DNA of 8,715 nt from Pseudomonadota bacterium (lineage in GTDB: Bacteria; Pseudomonadota; Alphaproteobacteria; Rhodobacterales; Rhodobacteraceae): contig JAQCLA010000097.1 in assembly GCA_027592105.1 (NCBI GenBank), positions 1 through 8,715 on the forward strand, given 5' to 3'. A model generated the notes under the pieces. It made no database searches, had not been told where the DNA came from, and worked only from the letters and a program-made list of their open reading frames with translations. A program made the translations under genes and the position numbers. This document shows, piece after piece, positions 1-4,502 of this stretch (position 1 is its first letter; each line of letters begins with the position of its first letter).

Positions 1-82
1 AATAATGTATGATTACAGACGTATAGGGCCGCAGCATCTTCCCCCCTCTCAAGCGGATCTCGAGGTCCAAGGTTCACGGTCC

Positions 83-119
83 GTGCAGCTCGCAACTTGG
101 TTCCAATTGCGGGCTGCAC
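83..119. repeat. Long imperfect hairpin
   Basis: GTGCAGCTCGCAA (83-95) pairs with TTGCGGGCTGCAC (107-119) at 12 of 13 positions. The intervening bases contain TTGG/CCAA (97-100 and 103-106), so the stem can continue past one bulged C to roughly 16-17 pairs. There is no T-run on either side, so it is not a typical intrinsic terminator. It could be an IS or recombination-site end or a structured RNA; I cannot tell which. Confidence 0.6.
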
Positions 120-154
120 CGAGAGGGCGCTGTGGTCCTATGCGGGGCGAGGAA

Positions 155-172
155 CCCCAAATGCAATTGGGG
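155..172. repeat. Short inverted repeat CCCCAA/TTGGGG
   Basis: CCCCAA (155-160) and TTGGGG (167-172) form a perfect 6-bp stem around a 6-base loop. It lies 35 bases from the larger hairpin at 83-119 and is followed by no T-run. Its role is unknown. Confidence 0.45.
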
Positions 173-314
173 CCGACAAAATTAGGCGACTAAACAAGAT
201 AGGGGCTTTCCCTATGGAAAGGGGGGCCTGAAAAGGGGGGTAGGGGGTCCGTCCGTAGTGCTTTTGGCAGGGGCGGGATGAAAACGCTGGAGTTACCCCC
301 ATTGCGTTGGTGGG

Positions 315-449
315 GTGCGCGTTCACCCAATTGTTCAAGGTCGATAAGCCGACCCCCAGATCATCCGCAACCTGACGCCGCGAAAGCCCGCTGGTCAGCG
401 CGATCCGCACCGCATCCTTGCGAAATTCATCCGTTCTGCCTGTGCCCAT
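315..449 (-). pseudogene. IS3-family transposase OrfA, 5' fragment
   Basis: The first 45 codons match the N-terminus of IS3-family OrfA proteins that begin MGTGRTDEFRKDAVRIAL. The fragment covers the helix-turn-helix (about residues 20-41, with SRRQVADDLGVGLSTLN), which binds the element's terminal repeats. The start is supported by AAAGGAG 8 bases upstream of the ATG. In the family this sequence runs on into a charged, leucine-zipper-like segment and then, by programmed frameshift, into the DDE integrase OrfB. Here the match stops at WVNAH, and the frame then runs through unrelated sequence to a TAG at about 138. The fragment is therefore a truncated, inactive remnant. Family assignment is from recognition of the motif, not from a search. 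Confidence 0.85.
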
Positions 450-512
450 GGTTCATCTCCTTTGCTGCACATTACGTGGTCAAAGGAGCGGCACCAAACC
501 ATGACAGGTCCA
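315..512 (-). mobile_element. Left-end remnant of an IS3-family element
   Basis: The remnant comprises the orfA 5' fragment plus about 63 bases of leader. The outer boundary is placed at 512, because the IS481-type reading frame on the far side stops matching its family there. Read from that point on the minus strand, the sequence is TGGACCTGTCATGGTTTGG, with the 5'-TG expected of IS3-family ends. The inner boundary (about 315) is where OrfA similarity ends. The right end, and any target duplication, are absent from the window. Confidence 0.65.
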
Positions 513-578
513 GCTCGCTTGGATCGCAGCCCTGATCTTCGGCGTCGTCGTTGCCTGCTTGTGAAGAGAAATCAGCAT
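512..578 (-). pseudogene. IS481-type transposase, N-terminal fragment
   Basis: From an ATG at 578, 22 codons read MLISLHKQATTTPKIRAAIQ followed by AS. I recognise this as the extreme N-terminus of IS481-like integrase-type transposases, which normally continues into a helix-turn-helix (EPAWVLAERYG-like) and a DDE core. The match ends abruptly at 512, where the IS3-family end begins, so the gene was interrupted by that insertion. The rest of the transposase is not in the window. The same frame is open upstream of the ATG, to about 671, but that part is not family-like and is probably the element's leader. Confidence 0.75.
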
Positions 579-670
579 GTCGCATCCCCATCCCGAACCT
601 CGCGCAAAATCGATCGTGCCATGAAAAATGCAGATCGACGAGGGTCTATGTGATAATCCGGGATGGAACA
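512..670 (-). mobile_element. Left-end remnant of an IS481-type element
   Basis: This is the 5' fragment of the IS481-type transposase plus its upstream leader. The outer end is uncertain. Aspartase-family homology in the neighbouring pseudogene stops at about 714. Read on the minus strand, a plausible terminal sequence TGTTCCATCCCGGATTATC starts at about 670. The 40 or so bases between 671 and 713 match neither neighbour by eye. Confidence 0.5.
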
Positions 671-698
671 ACTAGTAGCACCATGCTCCCAGCACCAC

Positions 699-986
699 TC
701 AGTTCGACATATTCAAGGGAAAATGCGCCACACGCACGCCCTCGATCACCTCGTCGGCGGCCTGCATGATGGCGCGGGCCAGAACCGGGTCGAGCCGCCC
801 CTGAGACGCGTTTACAGCTGCCGCAGCTCGTTTGACCTGCGCGAGTGCCTGGATCAGTGACGGGAAATGGCTGATGGGAATGCCGCTGGCACGAAAGTTC
901 TCGACCGCGCGTTGGGTTTGTGCGCCTCAGAGCGCGTGATCGGGGATTTTGATACGCCCCAGCGGATCCTTGTCCTCCCGCATCAT
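699..986 (-). pseudogene. aspA: Aspartase/class II fumarase-family gene, 5' fragment with internal stop
   Basis: Starting at ATG 986 (or 983), the frame reads MMREDKDPLGRIKIPDHAL, then TGA at 929-927, then GAQTQRAVENF and a helical stretch with QALAQVKRAAAAVN and IMQAADEVIEG, ending at HFPL (about 714). These are the N-terminal landmarks of the aspartase/fumarase C superfamily (LWGAQTQR, KRAAA, AADEV, FP). Family proteins are about 460-470 residues, so only the first fifth remains; the catalytic GSSxMPxKxNP loop is lost. The TGA sits where relatives have Trp (LWGAQTQR) or Tyr, so a single TGG to TGA change would explain it. The ATG overlaps the asparaginase stop as ATGA, which shows former translational coupling. 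In that context L-aspartate ammonia-lyase (aspartate to fumarate plus ammonia) is more likely than fumarase, but the fragment alone cannot decide. Beyond 714 the sequence is IS-derived or unrelated up to a TGA at 701-699. Confidence 0.85.
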
Positions 987-1810
987 GCCCCTTTCGAATG
1001 GTGGAGCCAAAGCCGGACAAAAGCTGCCTCTGCTGTCTCCAGCCCGCCGTTCTGCACCCCAGACTCCCAAAGGGGAAACCCTGCCGCATAGGTGCCCGGG
1101 GCAAGGCCGCCGGCCTCACAGGCAGAAACAGCCCGCAGAGCGCATCCGCGTTGATGGGCTTCTGACAACGCTCGATAAAGCGCCGGATCGGGCGGGGCGG
1201 TACCAGCGCCAAAGACACGCAGCACGCAACCGTCAAGTTCGGACAAGGCCGCGCGAACCATAGCAACTGGAATACCTGGCGTCAGGGTCAGGATGCCAAT
1301 TCGGGCCGGACCAAACCTGCGGGCCGGAGGCAGAGGCAGAGGCGCCTGAGGCACAGCGCGAAAGCTGTCGACCTCATGGCTATCGTGTTTCACAAGGCCC
1401 TCAGCGGGGATCAGGCGCCCGGCAAAGGCCAGCCAGACGCCGGGACCCGGCTGCGCCGACAGCGCGAGGTCAAGATTGCCCTCGGCATCGCCTTCGGTTC
1501 CCAGCGGGGCCATGGCGCCGCACAGGATGACCGGAGCGTCCCGACCAACCAGCGCTTGGGAAAGCGCAGCACCGGTGTAGGCCATTGTGTCGGTGCCATG
1601 GGTCACGATGACCGGCTCGTCGCAGGTCTCGATCAGGTCAAGCAGGCGGTTCCAATCGGCTGCGCCAATGGCCGCGCTGTCGACTAGCGGATCAATGGCC
1701 GTCACCCGCGCCCGTTCGCCGACCGCCGCCTCGACCACCCCCATTTCCGGGACAAGGCCTTGTGGCGATGGCCTCATCCCGATCGTGCCACCTGTATGGA
1801 TCAAGCGCAT
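983..1810 (-). CDS. L-asparaginase, cytoplasmic
   Basis: This encodes a 275-residue asparaginase of the bacterial type I/II (glutaminase-asparaginase) family, hydrolysing L-asparagine to aspartate and ammonia. The first catalytic motif is HTGGTIG (residues 5-11, nucleophile Thr6). The second is THGTDTM (70-76, with Thr73-Asp74). Lys141 in LVKHDSHEVDSF fits the family's active-site lysine. The C-terminal GGLETAEAAFVRLW resembles the usual closing helix, so the gene looks complete although shorter than the common 320-350 residues. There is no signal peptide, so it should be cytoplasmic. The start is fixed by its overlap with the upstream livF stop (TGATG), and no separate Shine-Dalgarno is obvious, implying translational coupling. 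Its own stop overlaps the aspA-like start. It is the only apparently intact gene in this broken operon. Whether it is still transcribed is unclear, because its native promoter lay upstream of the lost part of livF. Confidence 0.9.
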   Translation of the reverse strand: MRLIHTGGTIGMRPSPQGLVPEMGVVEAAVGERARVTAIDPLVDSAAIGAADWNRLLDLIETCDEPVIVTHGTDTMAYTGAALSQALVGRDAPVILCGAMAPLGTEGDAEGNLDLALSAQPGPGVWLAFAGRLIPAEGLVKHDSHEVDSFRAVPQAPLPLPPARRFGPARIGILTLTPGIPVAMVRAALSELDGCVLRVFGAGTAPPDPALYRALSEAHQRGCALRAVSACEAGGLAPGTYAAGFPLWESGVQNGGLETAEAAFVRLWLHHSKGA

Positions 1811-2064
1811 CAGCCTACCCAGAACGCTTTTTGAAGGTCGCCGAATTCCGATGGTGGGCCTTCGAACTTGTTGCGCCCCAGTTCCAGCACATAGACATAA
1901 TCCGCGATCCGTAGGGCATGGCGGATTTCCTGATCGACCAGAAGGATGCCGAGCTTATCCCGGTCGCGCAGGTCGCGCAGCATCTGATAGATCTCTTCGG
2001 CATAGGTCTTGGACATGCCCGCCGTTGGCTCATCGACCAAAAGAACTTTGGGTTCGCCCATCAA
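1810..2064 (-). pseudogene. livF: LivF-type branched-chain amino acid ABC ATPase, C-terminal fragment
   Basis: The 84 codons from LMGEPKVLLVDEPTAGMS to the stop are the C-terminal part of an ABC transporter ATP-binding subunit. Walker B is KVLLVDEP, with catalytic Glu at fragment residue 12, followed by the D-loop region TAGMS. The switch region ILLVDQEIRHAL has Gln where many ABC proteins have His, as in LivF proteins (LVEQN). The ending ADYVYVLELGRNKFEG is typical of LivF, the ATPase that powers branched-chain or other amino acid uptake. The Walker A and LSGG signature regions are missing: upstream of 2064 the sequence switches to IS1380-type DNA. A TTG-initiated frame from 2163 crosses the junction, but its first 33 residues are not ABC-like. 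The stop overlaps the asparaginase ATG (TGATG), indicating a former shared operon that may have imported asparagine, aspartate or related amino acids. Confidence 0.88.
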
Positions 2065-2285
2065 GCCTACATTCCCCAAGTGGCATGCTGTCTGACGCGA
2101 AGATCGCCTGAAGCCGACCGCCGGACAAGCGTTTTTCGCCCTGCGCGGCAGCTGTGGTCGCAAAGGCTGCTGAAACAGCGCGGATCAGGCCGCGAAACCG
2201 CCGTGTTCTTGCTCGGCGATGGTATTTTTCAGCGCGGCGGACAGACCCGTCCTGCCGCTTTCATTCAGTTTGGGCGTGGATGGCG

Positions 2286-2299
2286 GTCATGCGCATGAC
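2286..2299. repeat. 14-base perfect palindrome
   Basis: GTCATGCGCATGAC is a perfect palindrome covering the stop codon of the IS1380-type transposase fragment. It may be a feature of the element's 3' region; no function is implied. Confidence 0.5.
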
Positions 2300-2460
2300 G
2301 GGGTCGCTCGCAATCGGCGGATGGCGGCGAGGATGGCGCGGACCATCGGGACGGTGACGGCGACCTCGGCCAGCTGGAAGGTGATGGCGCGGGCGTGACG
2401 GACCACACGTGCCCCGATCTTGATCAGCTTCATTTGCAGGCTGGTCAACGACCAGTCGGC
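2287..2460 (-). pseudogene. IS1380-family transposase, C-terminal fragment
   Basis: The fragment reads ADWSLTSLQMKLIKIGARVV, then RHARAITFQLAEVAV, and ends RAILAAIRRLRATPSCA followed by a stop. I recognise this as the C-terminal segment common to IS1380-family transposases of alphaproteobacteria (SLTSLQxKLIKIGAxVVxHAR, FQxAEVAV). These proteins are usually about 450 residues; here only the last ~57 remain. The frame is open upstream to an ATG at 2568, but the 36 extra residues are not family-like, so that ATG is not the native start. The stop codon lies inside a 14-base perfect palindrome (2286-2299). Confidence 0.82.
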
Positions 2461-2666
2461 CAAAGCGCCTACGTCGTAAGCTGGGTGTGATTTTCTCACA
2501 TCACCGCCTTGACACCGCAGCCCGTGATCATAATTGCATGCCAAATCAACTTGATCCGATGCTGCCATGTCACCGACCGCTACAGTTGTTTCATCTGTGT
2601 TCTTGATCGCCTTGCTGATTATCTTGGAATTTCAGCTATTCTTTTTCTAGACGGCCGCCGCGCTAA
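2461..2666. other. Unassigned boundary between IS debris and flagellar locus
   Basis: About 200 bases separate the IS1380 remnant from the small ORF downstream of fliL. I see no gene with start, ribosome binding site and plausible composition. The stretch contains a TGTGA/TCACA inverted repeat (2486-2500) and looks less GC-rich than its surroundings around 2525-2650. It probably contains the rearrangement junction that joined the flagellar locus to the decayed region. Confidence 0.4.
2486..2500. repeat. Inverted repeat TGTGA-N5-TCACA
   Basis: TGTGA (2486-2490) and TCACA (2496-2500) flank five bases. The half-sites equal those of CRP/FNR-type operators, but the spacer is 5 rather than 6 and no gene starts nearby, so a regulatory role is not claimed. 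Confidence 0.35.
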
Positions 2667-2840
2667 TCAGCGAGGATGGGTAGGCAGATCGCACAGCTCG
2701 CCCAGATAGCGGGCAAGGGGCACCAGCCGGTGGCCTTCCTCGCAATCGGCCTCATCGAAAAGTCCGATCTCGATTGAGAAATCATCGGCGCTGGCTTCGA
2801 GCGCGTCGCGGGGTTCGGTGAGTTTTGGCATCATATTCAT
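2667..2840 (-). CDS. Small hypothetical protein, 57 aa
   Basis: The ORF runs from ATG 2840 to TGA 2669-2667 and encodes a 57-residue acidic protein starting MNMMPKLTEPRDALEASADD. An AAAGGA Shine-Dalgarno (2852-2847) sits six bases before the ATG, which strongly supports this start; ATGs at 2834 and 2831 are alternatives. It has no membrane segment, signal peptide or recognised motif; the C-terminal part (VPLARYLGELCDLP) may be helical. It follows the fliL-like gene on the same strand by 54 bases, so the two are probably co-transcribed. I do not recognise the family. It could be a small flagellar accessory protein or the start of a longer protein that was truncated when the adjacent rearrangement occurred. 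Confidence 0.6.
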   Translation of the reverse strand: MNMMPKLTEPRDALEASADDFSIEIGLFDEADCEEGHRLVPLARYLGELCDLPTHPR

Positions 2841-2894
2841 CGGGCATCCTTTGCGAAGGTCTGCCCAAGTGTCTGCAAATGCCGTGCCAGCGTC

Positions 2895-3467
2895 TCAGTT
2901 CAGGACGAAGGATGTGATCATCGCATTGTCGATCTCGATCTTTTCGCCCAAGGTCGTGAATTCCGCGTTCAGCGCGTCGCGGATGCGCAGCGCCAGCGCG
3001 TTGCGCACAGCGGGGTCGCGGACCTCCTCCTCGCTCATGCCTTGCATTTGTGCCAGCACCACCGGGCGCAGCTGCGCCTCCATCTCTGGGAGGCGAAGCA
3101 GTACCACATCGCCCACAAAAGGCGAGCCAAAAACCGAAAGCGAAACTTCCATGCTAAACAGGCGTTTGGTCATGCCGACATTGCCGGTAAACGGCATGGT
3201 GAAGCTGAAATAGCGATAGGCGGGCGGGATGATCGCGCCCTCTGCGTCGCGCTCGACGTCTTCGGCCTCAGCCTCGGGCATGGGTTCCACGACGGGTTCT
3301 GGCGGCGCGATCAGACCATTCTCGATGCGATAGGTCGTGAGCCGATCCGTCTCGGGCGCGATCATCGTGTGACCGGCCGCGAAGACGCCGATAATTACGG
3401 CACCCGGCCCGACATAGAGCAACCCTTTTCCAAGTCGTTTGAGCACGGTCCACTCCGTTTCTGTCAT
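2895..3467 (-). CDS. FliL-like flagellar basal-body protein
   Basis: This encodes a 190-residue single-pass membrane protein. A short cytoplasmic N-terminus (MTETEWTVLKRLGK) is followed by one hydrophobic segment at about residues 15-37 (LLYVGPGAVIIGVFAAG), an acidic and proline-rich linker (about 50-70) and a periplasmic domain. The C-terminal pattern, MEAQLRPVVLAQMQG, then RDPAVRNALALRIRDALN and MITSFVLN, resembles the FliL domain, in which L-x-P-x-x and a final FTxFVxQ-like strand recur. FliL proteins associate with the stator around the basal body and influence torque or motor function. ATG 3467 is preferred; a TTG three bases upstream is in frame and a TAG at 3476-3474 precedes it. No strong Shine-Dalgarno is visible. 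The divergent sltF-like gene and downstream flgL/flgK block support a flagellar role. Sequence similarity to FliL is modest by eye, so the symbol is left blank. Confidence 0.68.
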   Translation of the reverse strand: MTETEWTVLKRLGKGLLYVGPGAVIIGVFAAGHTMIAPETDRLTTYRIENGLIAPPEPVVEPMPEAEAEDVERDAEGAIIPPAYRYFSFTMPFTGNVGMTKRLFSMEVSLSVFGSPFVGDVVLLRLPEMEAQLRPVVLAQMQGMSEEEVRDPAVRNALALRIRDALNAEFTTLGEKIEIDNAMITSFVLN

Positions 3468-3492
3468 CAATATCTACGACGCAAATGGGAAA

Positions 3493-3521
3493 AATGTAAG
3501 TCTGCGGCCCAGATGCGTCAA
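3493..3521 (-). promoter_or_regulatory. Sigma-70-like promoter for the fliL-like gene
   Basis: On the minus strand TTGACG (3521-3516), a 17-base spacer and TACATT (3498-3493) match TTGACA/TATAAT at 5 of 6 and 4 of 6 positions. The predicted start, near 3486, leaves about 19 bases before ATG 3467. It lies in the short intergenic space shared with the divergent sltF-like gene. Confidence 0.5.
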
Positions 3522-3543
3522 ACTATTGGCGCGGGGGCGGCGA

Positions 3544-3559
3544 TGGCGCGGTTCTTGCA
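3544..3559 (+). promoter_or_regulatory. Sigma-54-type (-24/-12) promoter for the sltF-like gene
   Basis: TGGCGCGGTTCTTGCA matches the RpoN consensus TGGCACRNNNNTTGCW with one mismatch (A to G). The required 10 bases separate GG (3545-3546) from GC (3557-3558). Transcription would begin near 3570, which is immediately before the ATG at 3571. RpoN-dependent flagellar promoters are established in Rhodobacter sphaeroides, so the context fits; the single match in a GC-rich region could still be chance. Confidence 0.55.
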
Positions 3560-3570
3560 AACGGTTCCCT

Positions 3571-4488
3571 ATGAAAAAGATTTTCGCCTTTGTGCCGCCG
3601 CGTGGTTGCTTGCGCCGCACGTTCCGTGCGGCCTGTGCCGTCTTGGCCTTGGCCGCGACTGCGCCGTCAGTGGCGGGGGCAGGGGTCGTGCCCGACTGCG
3701 AGGCGATGGCCGCCCGCATCGGTGCCGCAGAAGGGTTGCCCGCGGGGCTCTTGCCCGCGATCTCGCGCATTGAGTCCGGGCGGCGCATCGAACGGTCGGT
3801 GCGCGCATGGCCATGGACGCTGAACCATGCGGGCAAGGGCCTTTATTTCGAAACCCGCCAAGAGGCGCTGCGCTACCTACGCGAGACCGTCGCCGAGGGG
3901 CCGCGCAACATCGATGTCGGCTGTATGCAGGTCAATCATTACTGGCACGGCGAGAATTTCCCCTCGCTCGAGGCGATGATCGATCCAGAAACCAATATCC
4001 GCTACGCTGTGCGCTTTCTGAAAGAGCTGCATGCAAGAGAGGGTTCATGGGAAGAGGCGGTGAAGAACTACCATTCCCCCGATCCTGAACGCGGTGCGCG
4101 CTATCACCGCGGCTTTGTGACAGCGCGTGCCGCCATTGACCCGAGCGCTTCGGGACGCAGCGATGTGATGTCGGTCGCGGATGCCGCCGCCCTAAGTGGG
4201 CGAGAGGCGATGATCGCGGGTGGTCTGTTCGGGCAGGGATTGCCAAGCGCGATGGGCGGCGTTGCACCTTACGGGGCCACTGATGCCACTGCTCCGATCG
4301 TTGTCACCGAAGCGGCCACGCAGACCGCCTATGATGCGCTCTTGGCGCTGCTGGCCGAACGCGACGGTGAAGCCATGACCTTTTTTCTGACCGAAGTCGA
4401 GTTGGCCGAAACCAGCCAATCGCCCGTCTTGCGGAGCAAGTGGACCCACGTCGAGGCGTTTCGCGAAATGTTCAAGACCGATCCTTAA
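3571..4488 (+). CDS. sltF: Flagellar-type lytic transglycosylase (SltF-like), periplasmic
   Basis: This encodes 305 residues. A signal peptide spans about 1-37: basic RRTFR, hydrophobic AACAVLALAAT, cleavage near SVAGA. A transglycosylase SLT domain follows at about 45-190, with ISRIESG (catalytic Glu68), AWPWTLN (79-85), VGCMQVNHYWHG (116-127) and VKNYHSP (164-170). The GCMQVN and NY motifs are those of family 1 lytic transglycosylases, which cleave peptidoglycan between MurNAc and GlcNAc. The remaining ~110 residues have no recognised domain. In R. sphaeroides the flagellum-specific SltF, acting with FlgJ, opens the wall for the rod; this neighbourhood (flgK, flgL, fliL-like) supports that role. 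Tail-to-tail with flgL, 10 bases apart. The start is uncertain: the ATG lacks a Shine-Dalgarno and sits at the predicted sigma-54 transcription start. In-frame GTG 3592 or TTG 3610 would still leave a signal peptide. An in-frame ATG at 3439 is rejected because it lies in the fliL-like gene. Confidence 0.82.
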   Translation: MKKIFAFVPPRGCLRRTFRAACAVLALAATAPSVAGAGVVPDCEAMAARIGAAEGLPAGLLPAISRIESGRRIERSVRAWPWTLNHAGKGLYFETRQEALRYLRETVAEGPRNIDVGCMQVNHYWHGENFPSLEAMIDPETNIRYAVRFLKELHAREGSWEEAVKNYHSPDPERGARYHRGFVTARAAIDPSASGRSDVMSVADAAALSGREAMIAGGLFGQGLPSAMGGVAPYGATDATAPIVVTEAATQTAYDALLALLAERDGEAMTFFLTEVELAETSQSPVLRSKWTHVEAFREMFKTDP

Positions 4489-4502
4489 GGCCAAGACCTT
4501 AA
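4485..4502. terminator. Weak inverted repeat between convergent sltF and flgL ends
   Basis: TTAAGG (4485-4490) and CCTTAA (4497-4502) form a 6-bp stem around six bases, with the two opposing stop codons inside the arms. It has no adjacent T-run, so it would be at best a weak bidirectional terminator or simply chance. Confidence 0.25.

Larger units (their letters stand above)
1..314. other. Gene-poor left edge with hairpins and G-tracts
   Basis: I recognise no gene here. The stretch begins at the window edge and ends where the IS3-family orfA homology is cut off. It contains a long imperfect hairpin (83-119), a shorter one (155-172), a small inverted repeat CTTTCC/GGAAAG (206-221) and several G-runs between 202 and 277. 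A plus-strand frame is open from 13 to 231 but has no ATG start or ribosome binding site until near its end, so I do not call it. The stretch is probably the debris of another insertion or rearrangement that removed the rest of the IS3-family element. Confidence 0.5.
2066..2460 (-). mobile_element. Right-end remnant of an IS1380-family element
   Basis: This contains the last ~57 codons of an IS1380-type transposase and about 220 bases of 3' flank. The right boundary is inferred from where livF homology resumes (2064). The element end would read CCTACATTCCCCAAGTGGC on the plus strand from about 2066. The left boundary (about 2460) is where transposase-like sequence begins, at ADWSLTSLQ. The upstream 80 percent or more of the element, including the catalytic core, is absent. 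In the flank I see no further gene; a frame ending at about 2187 is open but not recognisable. Confidence 0.65.

Noticed and set aside
13..231. Plus-strand open frame of 72 codons containing GRGTPNAIGADKIRRLNKIG
   Set aside because: It looks somewhat protein-like but has no ATG start before codon 68, no ribosome binding site and no recognised family; the long hairpin lies inside it.
278..535. Plus-strand ATG frame (MKTLELPPLRW) with GGGGCGGG just upstream
   Set aside because: After about 12 codons it runs antisense through the IS3 orfA fragment; it could be the stub of a gene truncated by the IS, but there is too little to support that.
646..1266. Minus-strand 206-codon frame spanning the aspartase fragment and the 3' part of the asparaginase
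   Set aside because: It overlaps the asparaginase in a different frame and gives Arg/Pro-rich, non-family-like protein; the aspartase-like sequence is in the neighbouring frame.
2065..2163. TTG-initiated N-terminal extension of the livF fragment
   Set aside because: The 33 added residues are encoded by IS-flank DNA and are not ABC ATPase-like. A nearby LSGG in another frame is not at the right distance from Walker B for a simple frameshift.
2486..2500. Possible CRP/FNR-type operator
   Set aside because: The spacer is one base short and there is no gene start or promoter within useful distance.
2509..2536. TTGACA with TAATTG or CATAAT downstream on the plus strand
   Set aside because: The spacing is 16 with a poor -10, or 14 with a good -10, and no plus-strand gene follows.
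2844..2900. Short minus-strand frame reading ETLARHLQTLGQTFAKDAR whose TGA overlaps the ATG of the 57-residue ORF
   Set aside because: It has no ATG or GTG start and is bounded by a stop overlapping the end of the fliL-like gene; too short to support.
3439..3570. Longer start for the sltF-like gene at ATG 3439
   Set aside because: It lies inside the divergent fliL-like gene and would put 44 non-signal residues before the signal peptide.
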